A stretch of 64,000 nucleotides of DNA from Phycisphaeraceae bacterium (GTDB lineage Bacteria; Planctomycetota; Phycisphaerae; Phycisphaerales; Phycisphaeraceae): assembly GCA_028277745.1 (NCBI GenBank), contig JANQFR010000009.1:22559-86558 (forward strand). Direction: 5' to 3'. Below, piece after piece: positions 17,913 through 26,058 of the stretch (position 1 is the first letter of the stretch; the number at the start of each line of letters is the position of its first letter). The position numbers and the translations under genes were made by a program. The notes under the pieces are model-generated. The model did no database searches. It had not been told where the DNA came from and saw nothing but the letters and a program-made list of their open reading frames with translations.

Positions 17913-19193
17913 TCACGCCGACTTCATGATCTCGCGCAGGGTGATGGTGGCGAACGCGCCGCGGGGCAGTTCGAAAGCGAGCTTGACGTACGGGCCCGAC
18001 TCATCGACCCCGCCGGAGAGGTCCGGATCGCGCAGCCGGACGCGGCAGGGGCGCCGAGCGCCGGCGAAGTCGTCGCCCGGATCGTCCGCCACCTGTTCGA
18101 CGCTCAGCCCGTGCCGAGCTAAGGCGTCACGTTCGATCTCGTCGGGCCGGCCCTCGGTGCGGGGCATGCCGGGGCCCCATAACGGGCCGGAGGGCGAGAC
18201 GTCTAACGACGCCACGCGCCCGCCCGGTGCGTTCTCCGTTTCGGCGACGGCCTCATCCACGCTGAACACCGCGCGGGAGTCGTGCTTCCACGCCAGGTCG
18301 CCGGGCAGCAGCCGATTGAAGAGCCCGCCGCGCAGACGCGTGTCCAGGGCGGTGTTGAAGATGGCCGACTGCATCGCCGAGAGCAGGAAGTGGCGTTGCG
18401 TCGCGTCGATGCTCGCCACGGCCTGCTCCGCGGTCTTGCCCTGGCGCAGCGCATCCAGCGCCTGCCGGTCGTAGGGCAGATTGCGGGGCCACAGCTCCAG
18501 GGCCCGGCCATGGTCGCCCGCTTCGTACGCGCGTCGGCCCTCGACGAGGTAGTCCGCGTCGCTCGGCGAAGGTCGGCCCAGCATCTCGTCGAGAAACGCC
18601 TGGTGCTCGCCCAGCAGCAGGCAGCGGCCGAGTCGGTGGCTGTTGCGTCGGTAGCCGAAGCGTTGCTCACCGAGGTAGTTGGGCGCCCCCAGGCGCACGA
18701 GTTGATCGAGGATGCGTTTGGCGGAGACGACGGACGTGGGCTCGACGTCGCGGATGCGGATCACGAAGCGATTGCCGCCGTGGTGGCCCCGACGGAGCTT
18801 GTTGGTGTGACGGTCGGACCACAGCACCTGCATGGTCTTGTAGCGTTCGAGGTTGGCGAGGAACTCCGCCTCGCCCGCCGGGTCGGGCAGGTGCACGGAG
18901 AAGTGCTGACGGGTGACCGCGTGTTTGTCCTTGAGGCCGGCGTAGCCGACGGCGGATCGGCGGACACGGAAGGCCTTGGCGAGCTTCTTCACGACGTCCT
19001 GCGTGGTCAGGCCGCGCTTCTCGATGTAGAGATAAACGTGTTCGCCTTCGCCGCTGGGCGGATAGAGCGGCTGCTCCTCGACGAGGAAGTCCTCCCGGCG
19101 TTGCTTGATCACGCCTCCAATGCCCGGCAGGTCGGGGGTGAGGTAGGCGAGGTCACGGACGTCGACGGGTTGGGGGCCGATCGAGGTGGGCAT
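17913..19193 (-). CDS. truD: tRNA pseudouridine(13) synthase TruD
   Basis: 426 residues from ATG 19193; the upstream 22 codons of the open frame are not conserved in type. Modifies U13 of tRNA-Glu. Key motifs: EDFLVEEQPLYPPSGEGEH (N-terminal, about 36-54), the catalytic YAGLKDKHAVTRQHFSV (Asp in GLKDK, about 82-98), NRFVIRIRDV, and GAPNYLGEQRFGYRRNSHRLG, where the N-Y-(F/L)-G-x-Q-R-F-G signature is intact. Longer than the 350 residues of E. coli TruD, within the range of other groups. Confidence 0.93.
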   Translation of the reverse strand: MPTSIGPQPVDVRDLAYLTPDLPGIGGVIKQRREDFLVEEQPLYPPSGEGEHVYLYIEKRGLTTQDVVKKLAKAFRVRRSAVGYAGLKDKHAVTRQHFSVHLPDPAGEAEFLANLERYKTMQVLWSDRHTNKLRRGHHGGNRFVIRIRDVEPTSVVSAKRILDQLVRLGAPNYLGEQRFGYRRNSHRLGRCLLLGEHQAFLDEMLGRPSPSDADYLVEGRRAYEAGDHGRALELWPRNLPYDRQALDALRQGKTAEQAVASIDATQRHFLLSAMQSAIFNTALDTRLRGGLFNRLLPGDLAWKHDSRAVFSVDEAVAETENAPGGRVASLDVSPSGPLWGPGMPRTEGRPDEIERDALARHGLSVEQVADDPGDDFAGARRPCRVRLRDPDLSGGVDESGPYVKLAFELPRGAFATITLREIMKSA

Positions 19194-19241
19194 GGCGGGG
19201 GTCAGTGTAGCGACGTGGAAGCCCGGGGGAGACACCGCTGG

Positions 19242-19269
19242 AAGCCCGGGGATGGCCATCCCCGGGCTT
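19242..19269. terminator. Perfect 28-bp palindrome between ilvE and truD
   Basis: AAGCCCGGGGATGG / CCATCCCCGGGCTT, six bases past the ilvE stop and 48 bp before the truD start (minus strand). Likely a terminator or attenuating hairpin after ilvE; there is no T-run. Confidence 0.55.
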
Positions 19270-19275
19270 TGCCAT

Positions 19276-20253
19276 TCAGTCTTCCGGCGCCTGGTCGGCG
19301 ACGAGCTGCCGGAAGGCGGCGATCAGCCGGCGGGTCACCGGCCCGGGCTCGCCCGTGCCGATCTTGCGGCCGTCCACCTGCGTCACCGCGATCACCTCCG
19401 CGGCGGTGCCGGTCAGGAACATCTCGTCCGCGACGTACAGGTCGTGGCGGGTCAGGTCGGTCTGGACCACCGGCAGGTCAACCTCGTGAGCAAGCTGGAT
19501 CACCACGTTGCGGGTGACGCCCTCGAGGATGCTGGCGTGCAGAGGCGGGGTGAGCAGCGACGTCTTGTCGTGATAGGGAGCGACGATGAACAGGTTGTCG
19601 CTGGTGCACTCGGCCACGAAGCCCTGGGCGTTGAGCATGATGGCCTCGGGCGCGCCGGCGTCGATCGCCTCGATCTTGGCCAGGACGTTCTTGAGGTAGT
19701 TGAGGCTCTTGACGCGCGGCGAGAGGCTCGCGGGGTGGTTCGCCACCGTCGCCGCGGTGATGATGTGCATGCCGTGATCGTACATCTCCTGCGGATAAAG
19801 CTTGATCGTGTCCGCGATGATGAACACGACGGGATTGGGACTGGAGAAGGGGTTGAGCCCGAGCGAGCCGGCGCCGCGGGTCACGACGAGGCGGATGTAG
19901 CCGTCGAGCGTCCCGTTGCGCTGCACGAGTTGGCGGACGGCGTCGCCCAGTTCGTCGGCGGAGTAGGGGATATCCAGCCGGATGGATTTGGCCGAGTCGT
20001 ACAGCCGCTTGAGGTGGGTGGCGAGCTTGAAGATCCGGCCGTTGTAGGAGCGGATGCCCTCGAACACGCCGTCGCCGTAGAGCACGCCGTGGTCAAAGAC
20101 GCTGACGGCGGCTTCGCCGGCGGGGACGAAGGCGCCGTCCAGCCAGACCTCACGCTGCGGCTGAGGCGGGGCGGCGGCGGACGGGCGGGCGGCGGTCTGC
20201 GGCTCGGTGGGCACGGTCGACTCCAATCCATGAAGCGTATGTGTGGAATCCAT
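19276..20253 (-). CDS. ilvE: Branched-chain amino acid aminotransferase
   Basis: 325 residues from ATG 20253 (the open frame extends upstream through an inverted repeat and is rejected). PLP-dependent fold-type IV transaminase that converts leucine, isoleucine and valine to their keto acids with 2-oxoglutarate. Seen: FDHGVLYGDGVFEGIRSYNG (about 53-72), VKSLNYLKNVLAKIEA with the Schiff-base Lys, EAIMLNAQGFVAECTSDNLF, and DEMFLTGTAAEVIAVTQVDG near the end. The first 35 residues are Ala/Pro-rich and divergent. A D-amino-acid or aminodeoxychorismate lyase role is possible in this fold but fits less well. Confidence 0.9.
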   Translation of the reverse strand: MDSTHTLHGLESTVPTEPQTAARPSAAAPPQPQREVWLDGAFVPAGEAAVSVFDHGVLYGDGVFEGIRSYNGRIFKLATHLKRLYDSAKSIRLDIPYSADELGDAVRQLVQRNGTLDGYIRLVVTRGAGSLGLNPFSSPNPVVFIIADTIKLYPQEMYDHGMHIITAATVANHPASLSPRVKSLNYLKNVLAKIEAIDAGAPEAIMLNAQGFVAECTSDNLFIVAPYHDKTSLLTPPLHASILEGVTRNVVIQLAHEVDLPVVQTDLTRHDLYVADEMFLTGTAAEVIAVTQVDGRKIGTGEPGPVTRRLIAAFRQLVADQAPED

Positions 20254-20275
20254 CATCATATCGACGTCGAGCCCC

Positions 20276-20454
20276 GGGGGGGAGGGGAAACCGCAGGAAC
20301 CGCAGGAACCGCAGAAAAAACAGGAACCGGCAAGCCCACCCGACAGGTTGGTTTCACGGCCGCTGCACGCCTCAGCGATGGGCCGTCCCCACGGCGGTTC
20401 CTGCGGTTCCTGAGTTTCCTGCGGTTCCTGCGGTTTCCTCCCCTCCGCGCGGGG
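20276..20454. repeat. Long inverted repeat built of CCGCAGGAA units
   Basis: Left arm (about 20276-20314) has GGGGGGAGGGGAAACCGCAG followed by further GAACCGCAG units; the right arm (about 20399-20454) is the inverse, CTGCGGTTCCTGAGTTTCCT then GCGGTTCCTGCGGTTTCC and TCCCCTCC. The spacer is about 85 bp. It fills most of the divergent gap between ilvE and glyS, so it must share space with both promoters. Confidence 0.75.
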
Positions 20455-20528
20455 CCCAAACCGATACACTACCCCGCTCGAACCGCCGCCCCGCATCCCC
20501 GTGCCGGGGCCTTACGAAAGGCTTTGCG

Positions 20529-22172
20529 ATGACCATCACCGACCCCGCCCACAAGTCCATGGACGACATCGTCGCCCTCTGCAAGCGGCGCGGCTTCGTC
20601 TTCCCCGCTTCCGAAATCTACGGCGGGCTCAACGGCTTCTGGGACTACGGCCCCCTCGGGACCGCCCTCAAAAACAACATCCGCGACTGGTGGTGGAAAC
20701 GCACCGTCGAGTGCCCCCCCATCGGGCCCGACGGCGAGCCTGTCTCCATCGTCGGCCTCGACTCGTCGATCATCCAGAACCCCAAGACCTGGGAAGCCTC
20801 GGGCCACGTCGGCGGGTTCAGCGATCCGATGGTGGACTGCACGGAAAGTAAGAAACGTTACCGCGCAGACCAACTACATGCGGCTGCTGTAATCACCAGT
20901 GATGAATATCAAGAAAACCATCCACTTCAACTAACTATGGTTTGGTTCGCATGGTTAGAAAATGATGAAGTAAGTCGTGCTCAGGCATATCGAAAAGCGG
21001 AAAAATTTGTTAAAAAAAACGGTGGCAAATTTGACCCAAGTCAACACGCCAGCTTTATGTTTCTTGCCGGCGCAGATCCGCAAGAAGATGTATCAATAGA
21101 AGATAGAGCAATGCTTTTAGGGCGGATTGTTGGCCCGGACACCGACAAACCCGGCACGCTCACGCCTCCGCGCGACTTCAACCTCATGTTCGAGACCTAC
21201 GTCGGCGCCATCCGCGACGAGGACGCCAAGGCTTACCTCCGCCCCGAGACCGCCCAGGGCATCTTCCTCAACTACCTCAACGTCCTCAACACCATGCGGG
21301 TCAAGATGCCCTTCGGCATCGCCCAGATCGGCAAGTCCTTCCGCAACGAGGTGACGCCCCGCAACTTCATCTTCCGCTCCCGCGAGTTCGAGCAGATGGA
21401 GATGGAGTGGTTCTGCGCCCCGGAAGATTCGCCGAAGTGGTATCAGTTCTGGAAAGAAGAACGCATGAATTGGTGGGAGTCCCTGGGCATCTCCCCGGAG
21501 AACCTCCGCTTCCGCGACCACGACGAGGACGAGCTGGCCCACTACTCGAAGATGTGCGTGGATGTCGAATACCAATACCCCTTCACCGCCCCGGGCTTCG
21601 GCGAGCTCGAGGGCGTCGCCCACCGCGGCTGCTTCGACCTCACCCAGCACCAGACCCACTCCAAGACCAAGATGGAGTACTTCGACCAGGAGCGGCAGCT
21701 CAGGGCCAAGGAAGCAGGCAAGTCCAAGGAGGAGATCGACGCGGTCAGCAAGTACATCCCCAACGTGATCGAGCCCGCCAGCGGGTTAACCCGTGCGGTG
21801 CTGGTCCTGCTGTGCGAGGCCTACACCCCCGACGACAGCCGGCCGAGCAAGGTCTTCATGAAGTTCAAGCCCCGGTTCGCCCCGATCAAGGCGGGCGTCT
21901 TCCCGCTGGTCGCCAAAGACGGCATGCCCGAGGCCGCCCAGAAGCTGTATCTCGATTTACGAGAAAGATTTGCGGTCCAGATGGACGTCAAGCAGAACAT
22001 CGGCAGACGCTACGCCCGGATGGACGAGGCGGGCACGCCCTTCTGCGTGACCATCGACGGCGAAACATTATCGGACCAGACCGTCACCGTACGCGACCGC
22101 GACAGCCAGGGTCAACAGCGGATCAACATCAGCCAGGTCGAAACCTTTCTCAGCGAACAGATCGAGCAGTGA
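20529..22172 (+). CDS. glyS: Glycine--tRNA ligase (alpha2 type), with AT-rich insertion domain
   Basis: 547 residues from ATG 20529. Class II synthetase of the dimeric, eukaryote/Thermus-like type. Visible: SEIYGGLNGFWDYGPLG (about 20-36), WEASGHVGGFSDPMVDC, RPETAQGIFLNYLNVLNTMR, motif 2 FRNEVTPRNFIFRSREFEQ, HRGCFDLTQH, motif 3 PASGLTRAVLVLL, and the anticodon-binding end FCVTIDGETLSDQTVTVRDR. Residues about 105-200 (bases about 20841-21125) are encoded by markedly AT-rich DNA; my count of 20881-21120 gives 98 G+C of 240. The segment stays in frame. It replaces the usual Cys-rich insertion: CTESKKRYRADQL keeps only one Cys of the C-x2-C. Confidence 0.94.
   Translation: MTITDPAHKSMDDIVALCKRRGFVFPASEIYGGLNGFWDYGPLGTALKNNIRDWWWKRTVECPPIGPDGEPVSIVGLDSSIIQNPKTWEASGHVGGFSDPMVDCTESKKRYRADQLHAAAVITSDEYQENHPLQLTMVWFAWLENDEVSRAQAYRKAEKFVKKNGGKFDPSQHASFMFLAGADPQEDVSIEDRAMLLGRIVGPDTDKPGTLTPPRDFNLMFETYVGAIRDEDAKAYLRPETAQGIFLNYLNVLNTMRVKMPFGIAQIGKSFRNEVTPRNFIFRSREFEQMEMEWFCAPEDSPKWYQFWKEERMNWWESLGISPENLRFRDHDEDELAHYSKMCVDVEYQYPFTAPGFGELEGVAHRGCFDLTQHQTHSKTKMEYFDQERQLRAKEAGKSKEEIDAVSKYIPNVIEPASGLTRAVLVLLCEAYTPDDSRPSKVFMKFKPRFAPIKAGVFPLVAKDGMPEAAQKLYLDLRERFAVQMDVKQNIGRRYARMDEAGTPFCVTIDGETLSDQTVTVRDRDSQGQQRINISQVETFLSEQIEQ
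20841..21125 (+). other. Low-GC block inside glyS
   Basis: About 285 bp at roughly 41% GC (98 of 240 for 20881-21120) between coding sequence counted at 75% (20701-20760) and 63% (21181-21240). Codons here are AAA, GAA, TTA, CAA and AAT-rich, unlike the rest of the gene. It encodes a mostly helical segment including YQENHPLQLTMVWFAWLEND and KAEKFVKKNGGKFDPSQHAS. No flanking direct repeat is obvious. Confidence 0.85.
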
Positions 22173-22324
22173 AGCCCGGGCCCCGCCCGGCCGAAATTGA
22201 AGATGGGCTGACTTTAAGGCCTGGGCAGGCTAAGCCGATCAGCTCTAATACGTTAGCGTCAGGAAAATCACCAAATGAGACTGGCCCGACCGGTCGGGGC
22301 AGGGTATTATAGTTCGAAGCGTAG

Positions 22325-22342
22325 AAACGAACGCGTTCGTTT
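22325..22342 (+). terminator. 18-bp palindrome followed by T-run (terminator or operator)
   Basis: AAACGAACG/CGTTCGTTT followed by two more Ts, about 150 bp after glyS and 80 bp before the next gene. It could be a weak Rho-independent terminator for glyS (stem of 7, CGCG loop, T5) or a regulator site for the downstream gene. Confidence 0.45.
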
Positions 22343-22421
22343 TTGCTGGGTGGAAGCAGGATGGGGAACGCGGCACGGTTTAACCGGAAGTGACCTGCTT
22401 GGGTAGAAGTGGAGAGAGCTG

Positions 22422-23486
22422 ATGTGGTTTAAGCAGTACCCGATCTTTGCGCTCGGCGTAAGTTGTTTACTGACGCTCGGCGTCTCCGCCGAGACGAATA
22501 AACTCATTACGTTCGAGTCCCTGGACGTTGGCGAGCCGGTCGACCGCACGGTCGACGGCGTCTCCGTGGCCAGTCACCACAACGGTCACCGCAAGATCGT
22601 CGTGTTCGACACCGCGGCGCGGGAGACCGATCGGCCGAGCCTCGAAGGCCCCAACGGCGTCGACGGACGCGTGTGGGCCATGGGCAACCTGCTCATGGAC
22701 AAGCAGGTCGGTCAGGTGCTCACGCTCGAAGAGCCTTCCGCCGAGGGCGGGGCCGTCAGCGTCGAGTTCCCGAACCCCGCGGTGTCGCTCAGCCTCGACC
22801 TGCTCGACGTGCAGGACGCCGGCGACGGCTACATCCAGTTCTACAAGGACGGCGACGAGGTCGGCGTGGTCCGCTTCTCCGATCTGGTCAACCCCGATTC
22901 GCTGTTCTACGACCCGACCATCGAATTCGGCGCCAACTCCGCCAACCGCGTCCAGCCGATCTATGCCGACCTGCTGGGGGTGGACGAGTTCCACAGCATC
23001 GTGATCCATCTCGCCAATTCCGCGGCGATCGACAACCTTGAATACGACACGCCTCCCAGCCTCGCGATCTTCGCCTTCGAGCAACTGCTGGAGCCCAACG
23101 GCTACGACGGGGGCTTCGGCAGCGGCGGTTCGTCAGGCGGCGTCAGCGGCGGCGGGCCGACCTCCCTGTTTGCGGTCCTGGCCGGCAGCGGGGGTGGGGG
23201 CGGCGGCGGAGGTGGCGGCGGCGGCGGAGTGGCCCCGCCCGACAGCAGCGACGACCCCACGAACAACGTGTTCCGCGACCCGCAGCTTCCGACGTTCGAT
23301 GAGCCGGTCGACGAGGACGACCCCAAGGACGATCCTGAAAACGATCCTCCCGATGAAGAGACGCCGCGCGACGACGGCCCGGACGGCGGCCCCGAGCTGA
23401 CGCTCGTGCCAACCCCGTCGGCGGTGCTGGGCGGCTTCGCCCTGCTCGGCATCCTCGGCCTGCGTCGGCGCCGGCGTCAGGCGTGA
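22422..23486 (+). CDS. Exported protein with Gly-rich linker and VPTP-type sorting tail
   Basis: 354 residues. Signal peptide 1-23 (ends VSA). A beta-sandwich-like domain (about 25-205) begins KLITFESLDVGEPVDRTVDG and includes VSLSLDLLDVQDAGDGYIQF and NSAAIDNLEYD, a pattern of extracellular domains with metal-type acidic loops. Residues about 225-275 are Gly/Ser-rich with a run of 13 Gly; 280-325 is Asp/Pro/Glu-rich, probably a flexible spacer. The C-terminus LVPTPSAVLGGFALLGILGL plus RRRRRQA is the same sorting signal as in the 12.4-14.7 kb triplet. GGAGAGAGCTG precedes the ATG. Confidence 0.8.
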   Translation: MWFKQYPIFALGVSCLLTLGVSAETNKLITFESLDVGEPVDRTVDGVSVASHHNGHRKIVVFDTAARETDRPSLEGPNGVDGRVWAMGNLLMDKQVGQVLTLEEPSAEGGAVSVEFPNPAVSLSLDLLDVQDAGDGYIQFYKDGDEVGVVRFSDLVNPDSLFYDPTIEFGANSANRVQPIYADLLGVDEFHSIVIHLANSAAIDNLEYDTPPSLAIFAFEQLLEPNGYDGGFGSGGSSGGVSGGGPTSLFAVLAGSGGGGGGGGGGGGGVAPPDSSDDPTNNVFRDPQLPTFDEPVDEDDPKDDPENDPPDEETPRDDGPDGGPELTLVPTPSAVLGGFALLGILGLRRRRRQA

Positions 23487-23532
23487 CCCGAACCGGACCC
23501 GCCCTGGGTTCTTGATGATCCGACTCCAGCCC

Positions 23533-23560
23533 AAAGCCCGGCCTCGTGGCCGGGCTTTTT
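23533..23560 (+). terminator. Rho-independent terminator
   Basis: AAAGCCCGGCC-TCGT-GGCCGGGCTTT followed by more Ts (5 in all), 47 bp after the sorted exported protein. The clearest terminator in the window. Confidence 0.88.
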
Positions 23561-23715
23561 ATTCAGTGTCCCCGCCCCGATGCGTATGAATCGCCGGGGA
23601 AACTGGTATACTTCTGGCCTTGGAGACCCGCCCGGGGCGCCCCCGCCCGCCCCGTGAGCCGGTTGCGCGTCCCGCCGAACCGAGAACCTCAGACTCACAG
23701 CTCAAGGCGAACCTT

Positions 23716-24879
23716 ATGCCCGTACCGATCTCGCAGATGTGGACCGTCGCGTCCTACGTCATCGGCCAGAAGCTCAAAGGCAACAAGCGATACCCCCTGG
23801 TGCTCATGCTTGAGCCGCTGTTCCGCTGCAACCTCGCCTGCGCCGGCTGCGGCAAGATCCAGTACCCCGCGCACATCCTCAAGAAAGAGCTCAGCGTCGA
23901 GCAGGCGCTCAAGGCGGTCGACGAGTGCCCGGCGCCGATGGTCAGCATCCCCGGGGGCGAGCCGCTGCTGCACCCGCAGATCGACCAGATCGTCGAGGGC
24001 CTCATCGCCCGCAGGAAATACATCTACCTCTGCACCAACGCGATCCTGCTCGAAAAGAAGCTGCGCGAAGGCCTGTTCAAGCCGAGCAAGTACCTCACCT
24101 TCAGCGTACACATGGACGGCCAGGAAGAACACCACGACTTCGCGGTCTGCCGCGAGGGCACGTTCCAGAAGGCGAGCAAGGGCATCCGACTCGCGGTTGA
24201 CATGGGCTTCCGCGTGACGACCAACACCACCCTGTTCGAGGGCTTCGACCCCAACTCCGTGCGCGCGTTCTTCGACGAGATGATGGACGCGGGCGTCGAG
24301 GGCATGATGGTCAGCCCCGGCTACGCCTACCCCAAGGCGCCCGACCAGGCCTCGTTCATGCAGGAGCGGGCCAAGACCAATGAGGCGTTCGAGACGCTGC
24401 TGAGCAACCGCGACAAGCGGTGGAAGTTCAACCAGTCGCCCCTGTTTCTCGAATACCTGATGGGCAAACGTCATTACGAATGCACGCCGTGGGGCAACCC
24501 GACCTACAACCTCTTCGGTTGGCAGAAGCCGTGCTATCTGCTGCAGGACGGGTACGTCGACACGTTCGCCGAGTTGATGGAAACCACCGCGTTCGACGAA
24601 TACGGCAAGGCCTCGGGCAACGAGGCGTGCCAGCAGTGCATGGTCCACTGCGGGCACGAGCCCACCGCGGTCGACCACACGTTCTCGAGCTTCGGCGGGT
24701 TCTTCGCCACCGTGAAAGCCACGCTGTTCAACCGCTACGCCAACCCGGCCGCCCGGCGGCGGCTCGACGCGGCCAAGGGCCGGCCGCACGGCCCGCTGGT
24801 TCAGCTCAACCTGAACATCGAAAAACGCAAGGCCCAGCAGGCCGAAAACGCCGACCCGCAAACCGTCGGCGCCGCGTAA
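23716..24879 (+). CDS. hpnH: Adenosyl-hopene transferase HpnH (radical SAM)
   Basis: 387 residues from ATG 23716. Radical SAM enzyme that joins the 5'-deoxyadenosyl group to diploptene, the first step to C35 hopanoids. The cluster motif is FRCNLACAGCGKI, with Cys38, Cys42 and Cys45 in the C-x3-C-x2-C arrangement. Other hallmarks are SIPGGEPLLHPQID, FSVHMDGQEEHHDF, VSPGYAYPKAPDQ and a Cys-rich C-terminal part (YECTPWGNPTYNLFGWQKPC and ACQQCMVHCGHE) that may bind a further metal. No squalene-hopene cyclase or other hpn genes are in the window, so the rest of the pathway must be elsewhere. Confidence 0.95.
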   Translation: MPVPISQMWTVASYVIGQKLKGNKRYPLVLMLEPLFRCNLACAGCGKIQYPAHILKKELSVEQALKAVDECPAPMVSIPGGEPLLHPQIDQIVEGLIARRKYIYLCTNAILLEKKLREGLFKPSKYLTFSVHMDGQEEHHDFAVCREGTFQKASKGIRLAVDMGFRVTTNTTLFEGFDPNSVRAFFDEMMDAGVEGMMVSPGYAYPKAPDQASFMQERAKTNEAFETLLSNRDKRWKFNQSPLFLEYLMGKRHYECTPWGNPTYNLFGWQKPCYLLQDGYVDTFAELMETTAFDEYGKASGNEACQQCMVHCGHEPTAVDHTFSSFGGFFATVKATLFNRYANPAARRRLDAAKGRPHGPLVQLNLNIEKRKAQQAENADPQTVGAA

Positions 24880-24905
24880 ACCATCACCCTTTCCACGGAC
24901 GGCTC

Positions 24906-25562
24906 ATGGACGGGCTCTCCACACCCCTGCGTATCTGGACGGTCGGCGCCGCGGCGTGTCTGCTGCTGGCCGCGGCGTCCGCGACCGACGACTCCGACGG
25001 CCTGGTCGTCTTCGCCGGCTACGAAGCGCCACGCTACCAGCAGCACGACGCCCTGATCATCCGGCTGGTCAAACACTTCAACGCCGACAAGGTCGCGTAC
25101 GCCGGCGCTGACGAAAAACAGGCGGCCGACATCCCCGACCTCTCACCCGTCCTCGTCAAGGCCTGGATCATCCAGGAATCCGGCGGCGGCGACGCCCGGT
25201 CCCGCGCGGCCTGGGAGATGGACCCCGCCCAGGTCAACGTCCCCGGCGACTGGTCCGACGTCAAAGAACACGTCGGCCTCGCCCGACCCTCTAAACGCAA
25301 CACCCCGACCCTCGAAAACAACCTCCGCGCCGCGATCATGTTCCTCGCCCGCAAGGGCTTCGGCCGCTCCGGCCAACCCGCGTCGCGCCGCCCCGATGGT
25401 TACTTCGACAGCTGGGCCACCGCCCTCGAACGCTACAACGGCCGGATCGTCATCTGCACCAACGACCGGCCCTACTGCGACAACTACGCCCGGCGTATCC
25501 TTGTGCGGATGAACGACCCCGACCGACACGCCCCCATCGAACTGCCCCGGCCGGTACGCTGA
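24906..25562 (+). CDS. Exported lysozyme-fold-like (SLT-type) protein
   Basis: 218 residues from ATG 24906, 26 bp after hpnH. Signal peptide 1-25 (ends ASA). The central part VLVKAWIIQESGGGDARSRA (about 79-98) has the E-S-x-G arrangement of soluble lytic transglycosylases, where the Glu is catalytic. AWEMDPAQVNVPGDW follows where SLTs have a Gln-rich turn, and FDSWATALERYNG matches the later A-x-x-x-Y-N-G motif. This suggests cleavage of peptidoglycan or a similar glycan in the periplasm, by inference only. Confidence 0.6.
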   Translation: MDGLSTPLRIWTVGAAACLLLAAASATDDSDGLVVFAGYEAPRYQQHDALIIRLVKHFNADKVAYAGADEKQAADIPDLSPVLVKAWIIQESGGGDARSRAAWEMDPAQVNVPGDWSDVKEHVGLARPSKRNTPTLENNLRAAIMFLARKGFGRSGQPASRRPDGYFDSWATALERYNGRIVICTNDRPYCDNYARRILVRMNDPDRHAPIELPRPVR

Positions 25563-25572
25563 AGGAAGCCCC

Positions 25573-26058
25573 ATGCGCCTCATCCTGAGCCTGACCGCGA
25601 CGCTGACCCTCGGCTGCGCCGCCCAACGCGTCACCGACCCGCCGCCGGCGCCCATCCGCCTCGCCCCGCCGGCCGAGGACGGCGTCAGCGTCCAACGCGT
25701 CGACCTGGGCCGAGGGCTCGTCGTGGACGCGACGTCCGACATCACCTCCAAGGGTAACGGCACGCTCAACATCCTCAACCAATCCCTGTTCATCTACGAC
25801 GCCCACGACGAGGGCGACGTCTACGAACACGGCCGGCTGAACGTCGCGTTCACCGACCTCGACGACGACGGCTATCGCGACATGGTCATCACGGGCGTCG
25901 TGCTTTATACCTACGAAACCGGGGACGACGTGATCGCCGACCGCGAAGCCGTGACGTGGGTCTACACCTACGAGCCCGACGCGAACGGATTCGCCCTGCG
26001 TTACACCAACGCCAGCTTCGACCTGGCCGACGGCCCCGAGCGGGAGCCTTATGACTAA
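25573..26058 (+). CDS. Putative lipoprotein with acidic Ca-type loop
   Basis: 161 residues. Lipobox LTLGC at residues 11-15 ends a short signal peptide; a Pro-rich linker follows. The region FTDLDDDGYRDMVITGVVLY (about 97-116) resembles the D-x-D-x-D-G loop plus strand of FG-GAP/EF-hand-like extracellular repeats, so calcium binding is possible. No other family features recognised. It starts 10 bp after the SLT-like gene and its end overlaps the CPBP gene by 8 bp, so the genes are probably co-expressed. Confidence 0.62.
   Translation: MRLILSLTATLTLGCAAQRVTDPPPAPIRLAPPAEDGVSVQRVDLGRGLVVDATSDITSKGNGTLNILNQSLFIYDAHDEGDVYEHGRLNVAFTDLDDDGYRDMVITGVVLYTYETGDDVIADREAVTWVYTYEPDANGFALRYTNASFDLADGPEREPYD

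Noticed and set aside
20241..20528. N-terminal extension of glyS with Arg/Asn-rich repeats
   Set aside because: It is just translation of the CCGCAGGAA inverted repeat; GlyRS begins properly at 20529.
24420..24905. Upstream extension of the SLT-like gene into hpnH
   Set aside because: It overlaps hpnH in another frame; the signal peptide begins at ATG 24906.
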